Below are positions 8,466 to 16,862 of a DNA stretch of 61,138 bases, piece after piece (positions within the stretch are counted from its first letter, which is position 1; every line of letters begins with the position of its first letter). Under the pieces are notes generated by a model. The model was not told where the DNA came from. It saw only the letters and a list, made by a program, of their open reading frames with translations, and did not search any database. The position numbers and the translations under genes are program-made. The DNA is from an uncultured Prevotella sp. Its GTDB lineage: Bacteria > Bacteroidota > Bacteroidia > Bacteroidales > Bacteroidaceae. The DNA is taken from contig CAKPST010000003.1 of the NCBI GenBank assembly GCA_934183355.1, forward strand, positions 1 through 61,138, written 5' to 3'.

Positions 8466-9597
8466 TGTTCTCTTGCGTTTTAATTGTTAATGCTATTTGT
8501 GTGGCGATTGCCAATGCAAGTAGAGGTGGAACGGCTTCTCCAATTTGCTTAAAGGCATCTCCCAAACTACCATTCCAAAGATAACCATCAGGAAAACTTT
8601 GCAAGCGAGCGACTTCACGTATGGTCAATCCTCTGTCCTGTTCAGGATGGGAGTATCTGCCACTAGCTGGATTTCTAGCATATTGTGTGATAGTTATAGA
8701 GGGTTTATCCCATCTTAATCGTCCGTAAACATCGCTGAAGCCATTTACTTTGTCCAAACATTTAGGACCAACCCCTTTGGGGCGACTTCCACCATCATGG
8801 GGTACTTGTGATATTACATCAATTGTACTTTGTTTATGGGTCGAGCAACGATGGTATCTGTCAACCATTGGAATTTGGTGTCTTGCATCCACATGTGGTA
8901 AATCGGCAATAGCATCACGTACTGTCTTGTATTCCTCTACAGATAGCATTTCGTCAGGCAGCACAAAATTCTTATATTTTGAAGCTACAATTATAGCTCT
9001 AATTCTTGCTTGAGGAACACCAAATCCTGCAGCATTATAAACCCGTTGGACTACATAATATCCGTTCTGGATAAACACGTTTTTAGCTTCTTCGTAATGC
9101 TTCTTGTATTTGCCAGTAAGGATCTCTGGCACATTCTCCATAACCACAAAATCAGGATTAAGATTTACAGCAATGTCAGAGAAGTAACCAATTAAAGTGT
9201 TTCTTTTGTCTTCCGGCTTATCGCTATCCTTTTTGCGATGAGCGGAAAAACCTTGACATGGAGCGCATCCAATTACTACTAAAGGACGTTTCTTATTTAT
9301 CTTGAAGGTTTGTTGAACCACATTTGAATTTAGTGATATGGTTGTAATGTCAGCATTCATTACATTAGTTCCATAATTCAACTCATACGTCTTTAATGAA
9401 GTGCTATTGATATCCACACCACCTAAGATTCGGAAGTACTCCTGCAAAGAGGCAAATCCTAAAGACATTCCACCACCGCAACAGAAAAAGTCAATTACAT
9501 CAAAAGCTGCCTCAGAAGCTCTTTTCGCCTGAGGCTGCCATTGGTTGAGAGACTCCTGCCCCTTACGAAATAGCTGTGTAAATGTTTGATTTGACAT
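8458..9597 (-). CDS. DNA (cytosine-5) methyltransferase, first gene of the operon
   Basis: A 379-residue m5C methyltransferase. Motif I is VIDFFCCGGGMSLGF (CCGGG instead of the usual CAGAGG), motif IV GCAPCQGFSAHR contains the catalytic Cys, motif VI is VMENVPEIL, motif VIII FGVPQARIRA, and motif X KQIGEAVPPLLA (E where N is most common). It has a 30-residue N-terminal extension compared with the second methylase. It differs enough from that gene that a recent duplication is unlikely. The promoter box at 9801-9809 implies a leader of about 195 nt. Confidence 0.9.
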   Translation of the reverse strand: MSNQTFTQLFRKGQESLNQWQPQAKRASEAAFDVIDFFCCGGGMSLGFASLQEYFRILGGVDINSTSLKTYELNYGTNVMNADITTISLNSNVVQQTFKINKKRPLVVIGCAPCQGFSAHRKKDSDKPEDKRNTLIGYFSDIAVNLNPDFVVMENVPEILTGKYKKHYEEAKNVFIQNGYYVVQRVYNAAGFGVPQARIRAIIVASKYKNFVLPDEMLSVEEYKTVRDAIADLPHVDARHQIPMVDRYHRCSTHKQSTIDVISQVPHDGGSRPKGVGPKCLDKVNGFSDVYGRLRWDKPSITITQYARNPASGRYSHPEQDRGLTIREVARLQSFPDGYLWNGSLGDAFKQIGEAVPPLLALAIATQIALTIKTQENNE

Positions 9598-9800
9598 TAT
9601 TCTTTAAGATAAAGTGAAACAATTTGCAGTAGCCCTTTTACAAATTAGAGGAATACTCTTTTTTGGTATTGTTGAGCAAACTTATTACGTTTCAAATGGT
9701 CAGAATCCGACGTTAGCAAACGTCTTTCTTATTATAACCGTGCCGATGCACCGATTAGCGCCGTGCAACTCATTGCCGACAATCAGTGTAAAGACCAAGT

Positions 9801-9809
9801 GCAAAGTTA
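9801..9809 (-). promoter_or_regulatory. -7 box of the restriction-modification operon
   Basis: On the minus strand TAACTTTGC, with GTTG 19 nt upstream (complement of 9829-9832), is a good Bacteroidetes promoter. The transcript would begin near 9795 and run about 195 nt before the methylase start at 9597. No classical C-protein gene or operator repeat was recognised there. Confidence 0.5.
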
Positions 9810-9939
9810 AGCATTTTTTCTGAGATTACAACGGAGTGCTATAGTTTTTATGGTTGAAATAGGGGTTGCAGCCTATCCTATATTATGTCGTCGCTTCGGA
9901 ACTCGCCCCATTAAGCTATATAAAAAAGTTATTTCATTT

Positions 9940-10135
9940 TTCTACTGCAATCTGCAATCATTGCGCCTCTAATCAAGACTAACTAATTGAGTGTCTGATA
10001 GTTATATAGAATTGCAGTAGATTGCAGTAGGATTTTTCTACTGCAAGCTACTGCAATACGGGATAAAGAACTGATTATCAATATGTTAACCACAACAATG
10101 CGGAGATAAATTGCAGATTGCAATAGAAAAATAAA
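9940..10135. repeat. CTGCAAT-rich dispersed intergenic repeat, copy 1
   Basis: This gene-free stretch contains many copies of CTGCAAT or its complement ATTGCAG, several as close inverted pairs such as ATTGCAGTAGATTGCAGTAG against CTACTGCAAGCTACTGCAAT. The opening TTCTACTGCAAT and the nearby GCGCCT recur near 52050-52090. Related words also occur at 26309-26476. The wider gene-free region is 9598-10422; besides the operon promoter and the repeats listed here I saw no gene in it. Confidence 0.6.
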
Positions 10136-10178
10136 AACTTTTTTATAAGAGACAGTTCTTTATTATCAATACATATAG

Positions 10179-10207
10179 TAGGAGGGTATGGCATCCCTGC
10201 CATACCC
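10179..10207. repeat. GGGTATGGCA hairpin repeat, copy 1
   Basis: GGGTATGGCA (10184-10193) and TGCCATACCC (10198-10207) form a perfect 10-bp stem with a TCCC loop. The 18-nt word TAGGAGGGTATGGCATCC (10179-10196) is repeated exactly at 14311-14328, again as the left arm of a hairpin, and both copies are followed by ACTAAAT. Confidence 0.65.
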
Positions 10208-10270
10208 ACTAAATCGACTGGACAATCATGGCAGAGTACGTTCATATATGAAGAAATATAAACATGCCTT

Positions 10271-10380
10271 AGTAGCATTCGTACTAAGCCCTGGTAGCAT
10301 CCGTACTAAGCCCTGGTAGCATCCGTACTAAGCCCTGGTAGCACTCGTACTAAGCCCAGAAACAACCTGTACTAAGCCCA
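10271..10380. repeat. Tandem array, five units of 22 bp
   Basis: Five consecutive 22-bp units start at 10271, 10293, 10315, 10337 and 10359. Units 2 and 3 are identical. The consensus holds GTAGCATCCGTAC followed by TAAGCCC; unit 5 keeps only the GTACTAAGCCC half. The array ends 42 nt before the stop of the metallo-hydrolase gene, so it lies in that gene's 3' region. A related 22-bp array with the same AAGCCC word is at 52189-52266. Confidence 0.8.
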
Positions 10381-10422
10381 GAAACAAATGCTACATAGCA
10401 TCCGAAAACCTCTGCAAGGCAT

Positions 10423-11190
10423 CTAAACACTCAGCACCTCACCATCATACGCCAAGTGAATGCCGTCGGGCATGCGCTGCTGGGCGGTGTCGAAGAGTCC
10501 AATATGATGACATACGTGTGTGATGTAGGTGTGGCGGACTCCGATGCGACGGGCGAAAAGCACGGCATCGTCCACCAACTGGTGGGAATGGTGAGGCTTA
10601 TCAAAGCGCAGGGCGTTGACAACGAGTGTCTCCACTCCTTCGAGATATGGCAATTCGGAGTCGTCGATGGTCTTCATGTCGGTGATGTAGGCGAATGAGC
10701 CTATGCGAAATCCGAGTATGGGCATCTTGCCGTGCATCACCTGAATGGGCATAATAGTCAGGTCGCCCACATGCAGTGGCACATGGGGATGGATGGGGTG
10801 AAGCTCCAGTCGTGGCACACCAGGATAGAGATGCTCGCCAAAACAATAGGGCATGATGTCGTGGACGTGGCGACATGTGCGCTCGTCGCCATATAGACGT
10901 ATGGGACCGAAGACCGAGAAGGGGCGCAAGTCGTCGATGCCACCCACATGGTCGTAGTGGATATGTGTCAGGAGTATGGCGTCGAGGGGCTTGAAGGGCA
11001 AGGGCATGAGCTGCTGGCGTATGTCGGGACCGCAGTCGATGAGCACACGTGTGGTGGCTGTCTCGACAAGGGCGACACAGCGTGTGCGATGGTCGCGAGG
11101 GTCGGTGCTGCGACACACCTCGCACTGACAGCCGAGCGAAGGCACACCGCCTGATGTGCCTGTACCCAAGAGTGTAACCTTAAATGACAT
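10423..11190 (-). CDS. Metallo-beta-lactamase-fold hydrolase (PhnP-like)
   Basis: A 255-residue soluble protein of the metallo-beta-lactamase superfamily. The start MSFKVTLLGTGTSGGVPSLGC with CQCEVC matches PhnP-like phosphodiesterases, and the metal motif is THIHYDHVGGIDDL (residues about 75-88). Further ligand regions are VMHGK, YITDM and THVCHH near the C-terminus. PhnP itself cleaves 5-phosphoribosyl 1,2-cyclic phosphate, but no phosphonate genes are nearby, so the substrate is open. The start codon overlaps the end of murB by 11 nt, so it is co-translated with murB as the last gene of the DUF4348-murB operon. Confidence 0.85.
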   Translation of the reverse strand: MSFKVTLLGTGTSGGVPSLGCQCEVCRSTDPRDHRTRCVALVETATTRVLIDCGPDIRQQLMPLPFKPLDAILLTHIHYDHVGGIDDLRPFSVFGPIRLYGDERTCRHVHDIMPYCFGEHLYPGVPRLELHPIHPHVPLHVGDLTIMPIQVMHGKMPILGFRIGSFAYITDMKTIDDSELPYLEGVETLVVNALRFDKPHHSHQLVDDAVLFARRIGVRHTYITHVCHHIGLFDTAQQRMPDGIHLAYDGEVLSV

Positions 11191-12208
11191 TTACTTCTGG
11201 ATGAATTTCTATTCCGAACTTTTCTTTCACGTCTTCTATTATCTTCTGATAGAGAGCCACCACCTCGTTGCCTGTGGCTCCACCGCGATTGACGAGCACC
11301 AATGCTTGGCGGTCGTGCACTCCGGCTCTGCCCATAGAGCGGCCCTTCCAGCCACACTGTTCTATCATCCATCCAGCTGGAATCTTCACATGACTGTCGT
11401 CGATGACATAGTGGGGCATGCGGTCGTATTGTGCGGCAAGGCTCTCGTAGACACTACGGTCGACGATGGGGTTCATGAAGAAGCTGCCAGCATTGCCCAT
11501 CACCTTAGGGTCGGGCAGCTTAGCCTCGCGTATCTCGATGATGGTCTGGCGCAGTTGCTCGGCTGTGGGAATACCGCCGATGCCCTTTGATTCAAGAGCC
11601 TGGCGAATGTTGCCATAGTCGAGGTCGGGCGAGTAGTGGCGCGAGAAGCGATAGGTGACATGTGTGATGAGATACTTGTTCTTCCACTCGTGCTTGAAGC
11701 GACTCTGACGATAGGCATAGTGACACTCTTCGTTGGCAAAACGCACGATCTTGCCAGTGGCTATCTCCACTGCCTCCACCTCGTAGATGAGGTCCTTAGC
11801 CTCGACGCCATAGGCACCAATGTTCTGCACGGCGCTGGCTCCCACCTCTCCCGGAATGAGCGAGAGGTTTTCGGCTCCATGCCATCCGTTGCGCACGCTC
11901 TCAGCTACGACGTCGTCCCATGTTATGCCTGAGCCATATCTTACGTAGATGTCGTCTACCTGTGTCTCGCTGATGTCCACCAATGTGCATCCGCTGACGG
12001 CAGAATGCACTACGATGCCGTCGTAGTTGCGTGTGAGCAAAAGGTTGCTACCCTCGCCCACTATGATGAATGGTAAGCCCGACTCACGTATGGTCTTTGC
12101 CACCTGACGTGCCTCGTCCACGGAGACATACTCCAAGAATCGGATGCACTTGGCTTCGATGCCGAATGTGTTGTGAGCCAAGAGGCTATGATTGAGCAAG
12201 TCTTTCAT
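11180..12208 (-). CDS. murB: UDP-N-acetylmuramate dehydrogenase (UDP-N-acetylenolpyruvoylglucosamine reductase)
   Basis: A 342-residue cytoplasmic flavoenzyme that reduces UDP-GlcNAc-enolpyruvate to UDP-MurNAc with NADPH, the second committed step of peptidoglycan synthesis. The FAD-binding part shows IVGEGSNLLL and LIPGEVGASAVQNIGAYGVE. The C-terminal domain has GNAGSFFMNPIV, whose Ser is the proton donor, and QCGWKG. The insertion with YRQSRFK indicates the E. coli-like type I enzyme, and the length fits. It follows the DUF4348 lipoprotein gene by 18 nt and overlaps the downstream hydrolase. Confidence 0.95.
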   Translation of the reverse strand: MKDLLNHSLLAHNTFGIEAKCIRFLEYVSVDEARQVAKTIRESGLPFIIVGEGSNLLLTRNYDGIVVHSAVSGCTLVDISETQVDDIYVRYGSGITWDDVVAESVRNGWHGAENLSLIPGEVGASAVQNIGAYGVEAKDLIYEVEAVEIATGKIVRFANEECHYAYRQSRFKHEWKNKYLITHVTYRFSRHYSPDLDYGNIRQALESKGIGGIPTAEQLRQTIIEIREAKLPDPKVMGNAGSFFMNPIVDRSVYESLAAQYDRMPHYVIDDSHVKIPAGWMIEQCGWKGRSMGRAGVHDRQALVLVNRGGATGNEVVALYQKIIEDVKEKFGIEIHPEVNVI

Positions 12209-12226
12209 CTCAGTGTTCCTTTCTCT

Positions 12227-13075
12227 TTACATTATTATTTTCATTAGTTTCCAGCTGCCACCCTTGCGGCGGAAGGTCAGCTCGGTCTCCAGTCCGTTGG
12301 CAATGCCACGTATTACGAATATCTTCTGCGAACTCTCCGAGTATTTCTGACCGTAGAGGATGTTGTAGATGGTGGTGTTGGGCAGCTCTGGAGCGAACGA
12401 CGGCCACTGCTCTGGTGCAAGAATGCCACTCATTGTCGAGAAGTCGTCGTCGGGGTTAGGACCTGTGAATTCGAGTGGATCGTTGATGCTGCTCACCTGG
12501 AAAGCTGTGTCGGTGACAAACTTGCTGTAGAACTGCAAGAAGGATGCATTCTTGCTCCTTGCCAACGGTTCGTTGACTACACGTGTCATCATCCACTGTC
12601 CCAGCACACGATTGAACACATACTGGCGCACATGGTGGCGTCGCAGATTGATGCGCTCCACCACTACATGGTCGATGGTGGTGTCCTTGACAACGTTCAT
12701 CTGCTTGGCGTTGTCGAATATCAGCGTGTAGAAGTCTTGATGCATGAAGAAGTGGTCCATACGCCAGCGATTCTTCTCCACCATGACGGAGTCGTTGCCC
12801 GTGACTATAGGCAATGGAAACTTGATGCGATTCTTCTGCAACTTGCGATTGGCGGCAAAGTTGAAGAAGAAGTCGTCAAACAATTCGTCGGCTGCCTTGG
12901 GCATCGGTGTCTCAGCGATGATTTGGTCCATGGTGTCTACAGCCGTCATAATGGTGGTGTCGGCAACGCTATCAGTGTCGACAGGAGTAGGCTTCTTGTC
13001 GGTGCAGCCTACTGAAGAAAAACTTATCATGCCCACAATGATGGCGAACACGATAAAAAACATTCCTTTTCTCAT
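12227..13075 (-). CDS. DUF4348 family lipoprotein
   Basis: A 282-residue predicted lipoprotein. The N-terminus MRKGMFFIVFAIIVGMISF leads to the lipobox-like FSSVGC, with Cys24 the likely acylated residue, followed by a Thr/Asp-rich linker. The rest resembles DUF4348, a Bacteroidetes family of unknown function. Aromatic and charged residues alternate (FFFNFAANRKLQKNRIKFPLPI) and the chain ends in a short basic segment (TFRRKGGSWKLMKIIM). It is the first gene of the operon with murB, with a -7 box at 13120-13128. Link to murein metabolism is only positional. Confidence 0.75.
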   Translation of the reverse strand: MRKGMFFIVFAIIVGMISFSSVGCTDKKPTPVDTDSVADTTIMTAVDTMDQIIAETPMPKAADELFDDFFFNFAANRKLQKNRIKFPLPIVTGNDSVMVEKNRWRMDHFFMHQDFYTLIFDNAKQMNVVKDTTIDHVVVERINLRRHHVRQYVFNRVLGQWMMTRVVNEPLARSKNASFLQFYSKFVTDTAFQVSSINDPLEFTGPNPDDDFSTMSGILAPEQWPSFAPELPNTTIYNILYGQKYSESSQKIFVIRGIANGLETELTFRRKGGSWKLMKIIM

Positions 13076-13119
13076 ACTACATTATATTGCAGGACTTGAA
13101 TATATCCCTCAAATTTTCG

Positions 13120-13128
13120 GCAAAAGTA
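13120..13128 (-). promoter_or_regulatory. -7 box of the DUF4348-murB operon
   Basis: The minus strand reads TACTTTTGC, a match to TAnnTTTGC, 45 nt before the start at 13075. It is back to back with the pheS promoter box at 13171-13179. Confidence 0.6.
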
Positions 13129-13170
13129 CAACTTTATTTCGATATACTTCTTTATTAAGTCAAAAAATAT

Positions 13171-13179
13171 TACCTTTGC
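13171..13179 (+). promoter_or_regulatory. -7 box of pheS
   Basis: TACCTTTGC matches the Bacteroidetes box. The ATG is at 13243, giving a leader of about 60 nt. I saw no T-box or attenuator hairpin in the leader. Confidence 0.6.
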
Positions 13180-13242
13180 ACTGAATTTAAAAGGCGAGCA
13201 TGTCGCCATTCATACTATTGGAATATAAACAGACAATAAAAT

Positions 13243-14280
13243 ATGATTTTAGAAAAGATTGACCAGCTTCTTAACGAAGTGAGCAATCTCCACGCCAGCA
13301 ACGCTGAGGAGATTGAGCAGCTCAGACTGAAATATCTTAGCAAGAAGGGTGAAATCACTGCCCTCATGGCAGATTTCCGCAATGTGCCAGCCGACCAGAA
13401 GAAGGCTGTGGGAATGAAAATCAACGAGCTGAAGCAGCTCGCTCTCCAGAAAATCAACGAGTTGAAGGAGCAGAACGAGGAGGCAGAGGAGTCGGCTGAC
13501 GACTTCGACCTGACACGTTCGGCTTATCCTGTGCAGCTCGGCACACGCCACCCTCTCACTATCGTCAAGAACCAAATCATCGACATATTCCAGCGCATGG
13601 GCTTCACCCTCGCCGAAGGTCCGGAGATTGACGACGACCTCCATGTGTTCACCAAGCTGAATTTTGCTGCCGACCATCCTGCACGCGACATGCAGGACAC
13701 ATTCTTCGTGGAGCAGAATCCTAACGAGGTGACCAAGAACATCATCTTGCGCTCGCACACATCCAACGACCAGAGCCGCATTATGGAGCGCCAGCAGCCG
13801 CCTATCCGCGTGATTTGCCCGGGTCGCGTGTTCCGCAACGAGGCTATCTCGGCACGTGCTCACTGCTTCTTCCATCAGTTGGAGGGTCTGTATGTCGACA
13901 AGAATGTGTCGTTCACCGACCTTAAGCAGGTGCTCTTGACATTCGCTCGCGAGCTCTTCGGTCCGGACACCAAGATTCGTCTGCGTCCAAGCTACTTCCC
14001 CTTCACCGAGCCAAGTGCCGAGATGGACATCTCGTGCCACATCTGTGGTGGCAAGGGTTGTGGATTCTGCAAGCACACTGGATGGGTGGAAATCCTCGGT
14101 TGTGGCATGGTAGACCCCAATGTGCTTGAGGCTTGTGGCATCGACAGCAAGGAGTATACTGGCTACGCATTCGGACTGGGCATCGAGCGCATCACCAACT
14201 TGAAGTATAGCGTTGCCGACCTCCGCATGTTCTCGGAGAACGACACACGATTCCTCGACGAGTTTGTGTCTGCCGACTAA
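13243..14280 (+). CDS. pheS: Phenylalanine-tRNA ligase alpha subunit
   Basis: A 345-residue class II synthetase subunit, close to the usual 330-350. It has an N-terminal coiled coil (about 1-85) that contacts tRNA. The catalytic domain shows GFTLAEGPEIDDD, FFVEQ, the motif 2 region RVFRNEAISARAHCFFHQLEG, and the motif 3 glycine-rich FGLGIERI. A Cys-rich segment CHICGGKGCGFCKHTGW sits at about residues 263-280. It forms a heterotetramer with PheT, whose gene is not in the window. A hairpin at 14311-14361 separates it from the next gene. Confidence 0.97.
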   Translation: MILEKIDQLLNEVSNLHASNAEEIEQLRLKYLSKKGEITALMADFRNVPADQKKAVGMKINELKQLALQKINELKEQNEEAEESADDFDLTRSAYPVQLGTRHPLTIVKNQIIDIFQRMGFTLAEGPEIDDDLHVFTKLNFAADHPARDMQDTFFVEQNPNEVTKNIILRSHTSNDQSRIMERQQPPIRVICPGRVFRNEAISARAHCFFHQLEGLYVDKNVSFTDLKQVLLTFARELFGPDTKIRLRPSYFPFTEPSAEMDISCHICGGKGCGFCKHTGWVEILGCGMVDPNVLEACGIDSKEYTGYAFGLGIERITNLKYSVADLRMFSENDTRFLDEFVSAD

Positions 14281-14310
14281 CAACGACTTTTTGCACAATA
14301 ACGAAATATA

Positions 14311-14361
14311 TAGGAGGGTATGGCATCCATGACATAAAAAGGTCAGGGACACCATACCCTC
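14311..14361. terminator. GGGTATGG hairpin repeat, copy 2, acting as probable pheS terminator
   Basis: GAGGGTATGG (14314-14323) pairs with CCATACCCTC (14352-14361), a perfect 10-bp stem with a 28-nt loop, 30 nt after the pheS stop. The left arm carries the same 18-nt word as copy 1 at 10179. It may end pheS transcription, although no T-run follows. Confidence 0.55.
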
Positions 14362-14381
14362 TTACTAAATTTATACCGAAC

Positions 14382-16691
14382 ATGAGAAAAGCAGTTATAC
14401 ATTTTCTCTGGGGCATGCTTGCCATTGGCTTCATAGCATGCGGCGTAGGCTTCACTGCTATCTGGAATGGATGGATAGGCTATATGCCGCCCATTGAAGA
14501 CTTGCAGAACCCAATCAACCGCTTTGCCACTCAGATATACAGTGCCGACGGCAAGGTGATAGGCACATGGAACTTCAACCGCGAGAACCGCGTGTGTGTG
14601 TCGTACAACAATCTGTCGCCACACCTCGTCAAGGCTCTGGTGGCTACGGAGGATGCCCGATTCTACGACCATTCGGGCGTCGACTTCATTGCTCTGGGAC
14701 GTGCCGTGGTGAAGCGCGGACTATTGGGACAGACTTCTGCTGGCGGTGGTTCAACCATCACTCAGCAGCTTGCCAAGCAGCTCTACTCGGAGACTGCCAA
14801 GAATACTATGCAGCGTATGTTGCAGAAACCTATAGAATGGGTGATAGCCGTGAAGCTGGAGCGCAACTATACTAAGGAGGAAATCATTGCGCTGTATCTC
14901 AACTACTTCGACTTCTTGCACAATGCTGTGGGCATCAAGACGGCTTCTAACACCTATTTTAATAAGGAACCTAAGGACCTCACGGTGGAAGAGGCTGCCA
15001 CACTGATAGGACTGTGCAAGAATCCGTCGCTGTTCAATCCGGTGCGCTATCCCGAACGCTCTCGCGAACGCCGCAACGTGGTGCTCGACCAGATGCGCAA
15101 GGCAGGCTACTTGACGGAGTCGCAGTATGCCGAATATACTGCCAAACCGCTGACACTCGACTTCCATCGCACCGACCACAAGGATGGCACGGCGCCATAT
15201 CTGCGCGAGTTTCTGCGTCTGTATCTGTCTGCCGAACTGCCCGACCGTTCTAAATATCCGTCGTGGAACAAGCGACAGTATGTGCTCGACTCTATTGCGT
15301 GGGTGAACGACCAGCTATATGGATGGTGCAACAAGAATCGCAAGAAGGATGGTTCGCCATATAATCTGAACGCTGACGGACTGAAGGTGTACACCACCAT
15401 CGACTCTCGCATGCAGCGATATGCCGAGGAGGCGGTGTATGGACATGTGGCACGCTATCTACAGCCGGAGTTCTTCAAGGAGAATAGAACTAAGCCTAAT
15501 GCTCCGTTCACGTCGCAGCTGACCAAGAAGCAGGTGAATCAAATCATGGAACGTGCCGTGCTGCAGAGCGAACGCTATCGTGTGATGAAGGCTAACGGGG
15601 CGAGCGACGAGGAGATACACCGCGCATTCCACACCAAGACAGACATGTCGGTATTTACATATCACGGCGACATCGACACCACGATGACTCCATTAGACAG
15701 CATACGTTATGTCAAGTCGTTCCTGCGTGCGGGCTTCATGAGCATGGACCCCAAGACGGGAGCTGTGAAGGCGTATGTGGGTGGACTCGACTACTCGCAC
15801 TTCATGTACGACATGGCGATGGGCGGTCGACGTCAGGTGGGCTCTACTATCAAGCCTTTCCTCTACTCGCTGGCTATGGAGAACGGATTTTCGCCATGCG
15901 ACCTGGCTCCCAACGTGCAGCGCACATACATTGTGGCTGGACAGCCTTGGACTCCGCGCAATGCGAGCCACAAGCGTGCCGGAGAGATGGTGACGCTGAA
16001 GTGGGGACTGGCGCAGTCGAGCAACTGGGTGTCAGCCTACTTGATGAGCAAGTTGAGTCCGATGCAGTTTGTGCAACTGCTGCACGACTATGGCATCAAC
16101 AACCCCGACATACATCCGTCTATGGCTCTGTGTCTGGGTCCGTGCGAGGTGTCGGTGGGCGAAATGGTGAGCGCATACACCACGTTTGCCAATGGTGGCA
16201 TACGCACAGCACCAATGTTTGTGAGCCGCATTGAGGACAATGAGGGCAACGTGATAAGCACGTTCCAGCCGCGCATGAACGAGGTGATAAGTGCCGAGAG
16301 TGCCAACAAGATGCTTGTCGAACTGATGGGCGTTGTGGACGGAGGTACGGCTGGACGACTGCGCTATAAGTATAACTTCACTGGCGAGATGGGTGCCAAG
16401 ACTGGTACTACCAACCGCAATAGCGACGCTTGGTTTATGGGATTCACTCCTGAGCTTGTCAGCGGATGCTGGGTGGGCGGCGAAGACCGCGACATCCACT
16501 TCGACACAATGCGCATGGGTCAGGGTGCGACAATGGCTCTGCCTATATGGGCTTACTTCATGAAGAAGGTGTATCGCGACAAGAGTCTGCCGTACGACCC
16601 TGATGCTAAGTTTAATCTGCCTGAGGGATTCAATCCGTGTCAAAAGGAGGATGACATGGTGGAGTATGGCATCGACGAAGTGTACGAATAG
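14382..16691 (+). CDS. mrcA: Class A penicillin-binding protein (PBP1A-type, transglycosylase/transpeptidase)
   Basis: A 769-residue bifunctional murein polymerase. A membrane anchor lies at about residues 5-28. The GT51 glycosyltransferase domain follows, with the catalytic EDARFYDHSG, the GGSTITQQLAKQLY motif and the EIIALYLNYFDF block. The transpeptidase domain has the three penicillin-binding motifs in order: STIKPF (SxxK), SSNW (SxN) and KTGTTN (KTG). It polymerises lipid II and cross-links strands in the periplasm. Length and order fit PBP1A. It probably has its own promoter between the hairpin and the ATG, but I saw no clear box. A TTAACG-rich long palindrome follows the stop. Confidence 0.95.
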   Translation: MRKAVIHFLWGMLAIGFIACGVGFTAIWNGWIGYMPPIEDLQNPINRFATQIYSADGKVIGTWNFNRENRVCVSYNNLSPHLVKALVATEDARFYDHSGVDFIALGRAVVKRGLLGQTSAGGGSTITQQLAKQLYSETAKNTMQRMLQKPIEWVIAVKLERNYTKEEIIALYLNYFDFLHNAVGIKTASNTYFNKEPKDLTVEEAATLIGLCKNPSLFNPVRYPERSRERRNVVLDQMRKAGYLTESQYAEYTAKPLTLDFHRTDHKDGTAPYLREFLRLYLSAELPDRSKYPSWNKRQYVLDSIAWVNDQLYGWCNKNRKKDGSPYNLNADGLKVYTTIDSRMQRYAEEAVYGHVARYLQPEFFKENRTKPNAPFTSQLTKKQVNQIMERAVLQSERYRVMKANGASDEEIHRAFHTKTDMSVFTYHGDIDTTMTPLDSIRYVKSFLRAGFMSMDPKTGAVKAYVGGLDYSHFMYDMAMGGRRQVGSTIKPFLYSLAMENGFSPCDLAPNVQRTYIVAGQPWTPRNASHKRAGEMVTLKWGLAQSSNWVSAYLMSKLSPMQFVQLLHDYGINNPDIHPSMALCLGPCEVSVGEMVSAYTTFANGGIRTAPMFVSRIEDNEGNVISTFQPRMNEVISAESANKMLVELMGVVDGGTAGRLRYKYNFTGEMGAKTGTTNRNSDAWFMGFTPELVSGCWVGGEDRDIHFDTMRMGQGATMALPIWAYFMKKVYRDKSLPYDPDAKFNLPEGFNPCQKEDDMVEYGIDEVYE

Positions 16692-16699
16692 CTAAAAAA

Positions 16700-16862
16700 T
16701 CAACGAATAATTAACCGATAATTAACAAAAAAAATTAACGAATAATTAACGGGCAATTAACCGGCATTAACGACTACTTAATAATTTTTGTCGTTAATTA
16801 CGGTTAATTGCCCGTTAATTATTCGTTAATTTAATCGTTAATATATTTCGTTAATTGTTCGA
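16700..16862. repeat. TTAACG-rich long palindrome, copy 1
   Basis: About 160 bp between convergent genes, made of repeated ATTAACG / CGTTAAT words. The two halves are inverted repeats, for example CGAATAATTAACGGGCAATT (about 16738-16757) against AATTGCCCGTTAATTATTCG (16806-16825). The centre is TACTTAATAATTTTT between ATTAACGAC and GTCGTTAAT. The core is closely repeated at 56930-57091. It could act as a bidirectional terminator. Confidence 0.75.

Noticed and set aside
9614..9823. Small plus-strand frame upstream of the methylase operon
   Set aside because: No family resemblance and it overlaps the operon's promoter box; another plus frame nearby (about 9680-9812, with RLSYYNRADAPISAVQL) looks protein-like but has no start and I could not identify it.
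10271..10380. 22-bp array as a CRISPR
   Set aside because: Units are contiguous without variable spacers and no cas gene is present.
13249..14355. Long minus-strand frame of 368 codons opposite pheS
   Set aside because: pheS on the plus strand is fully conserved; the opposite frame is a codon-bias shadow with no recognisable domain.
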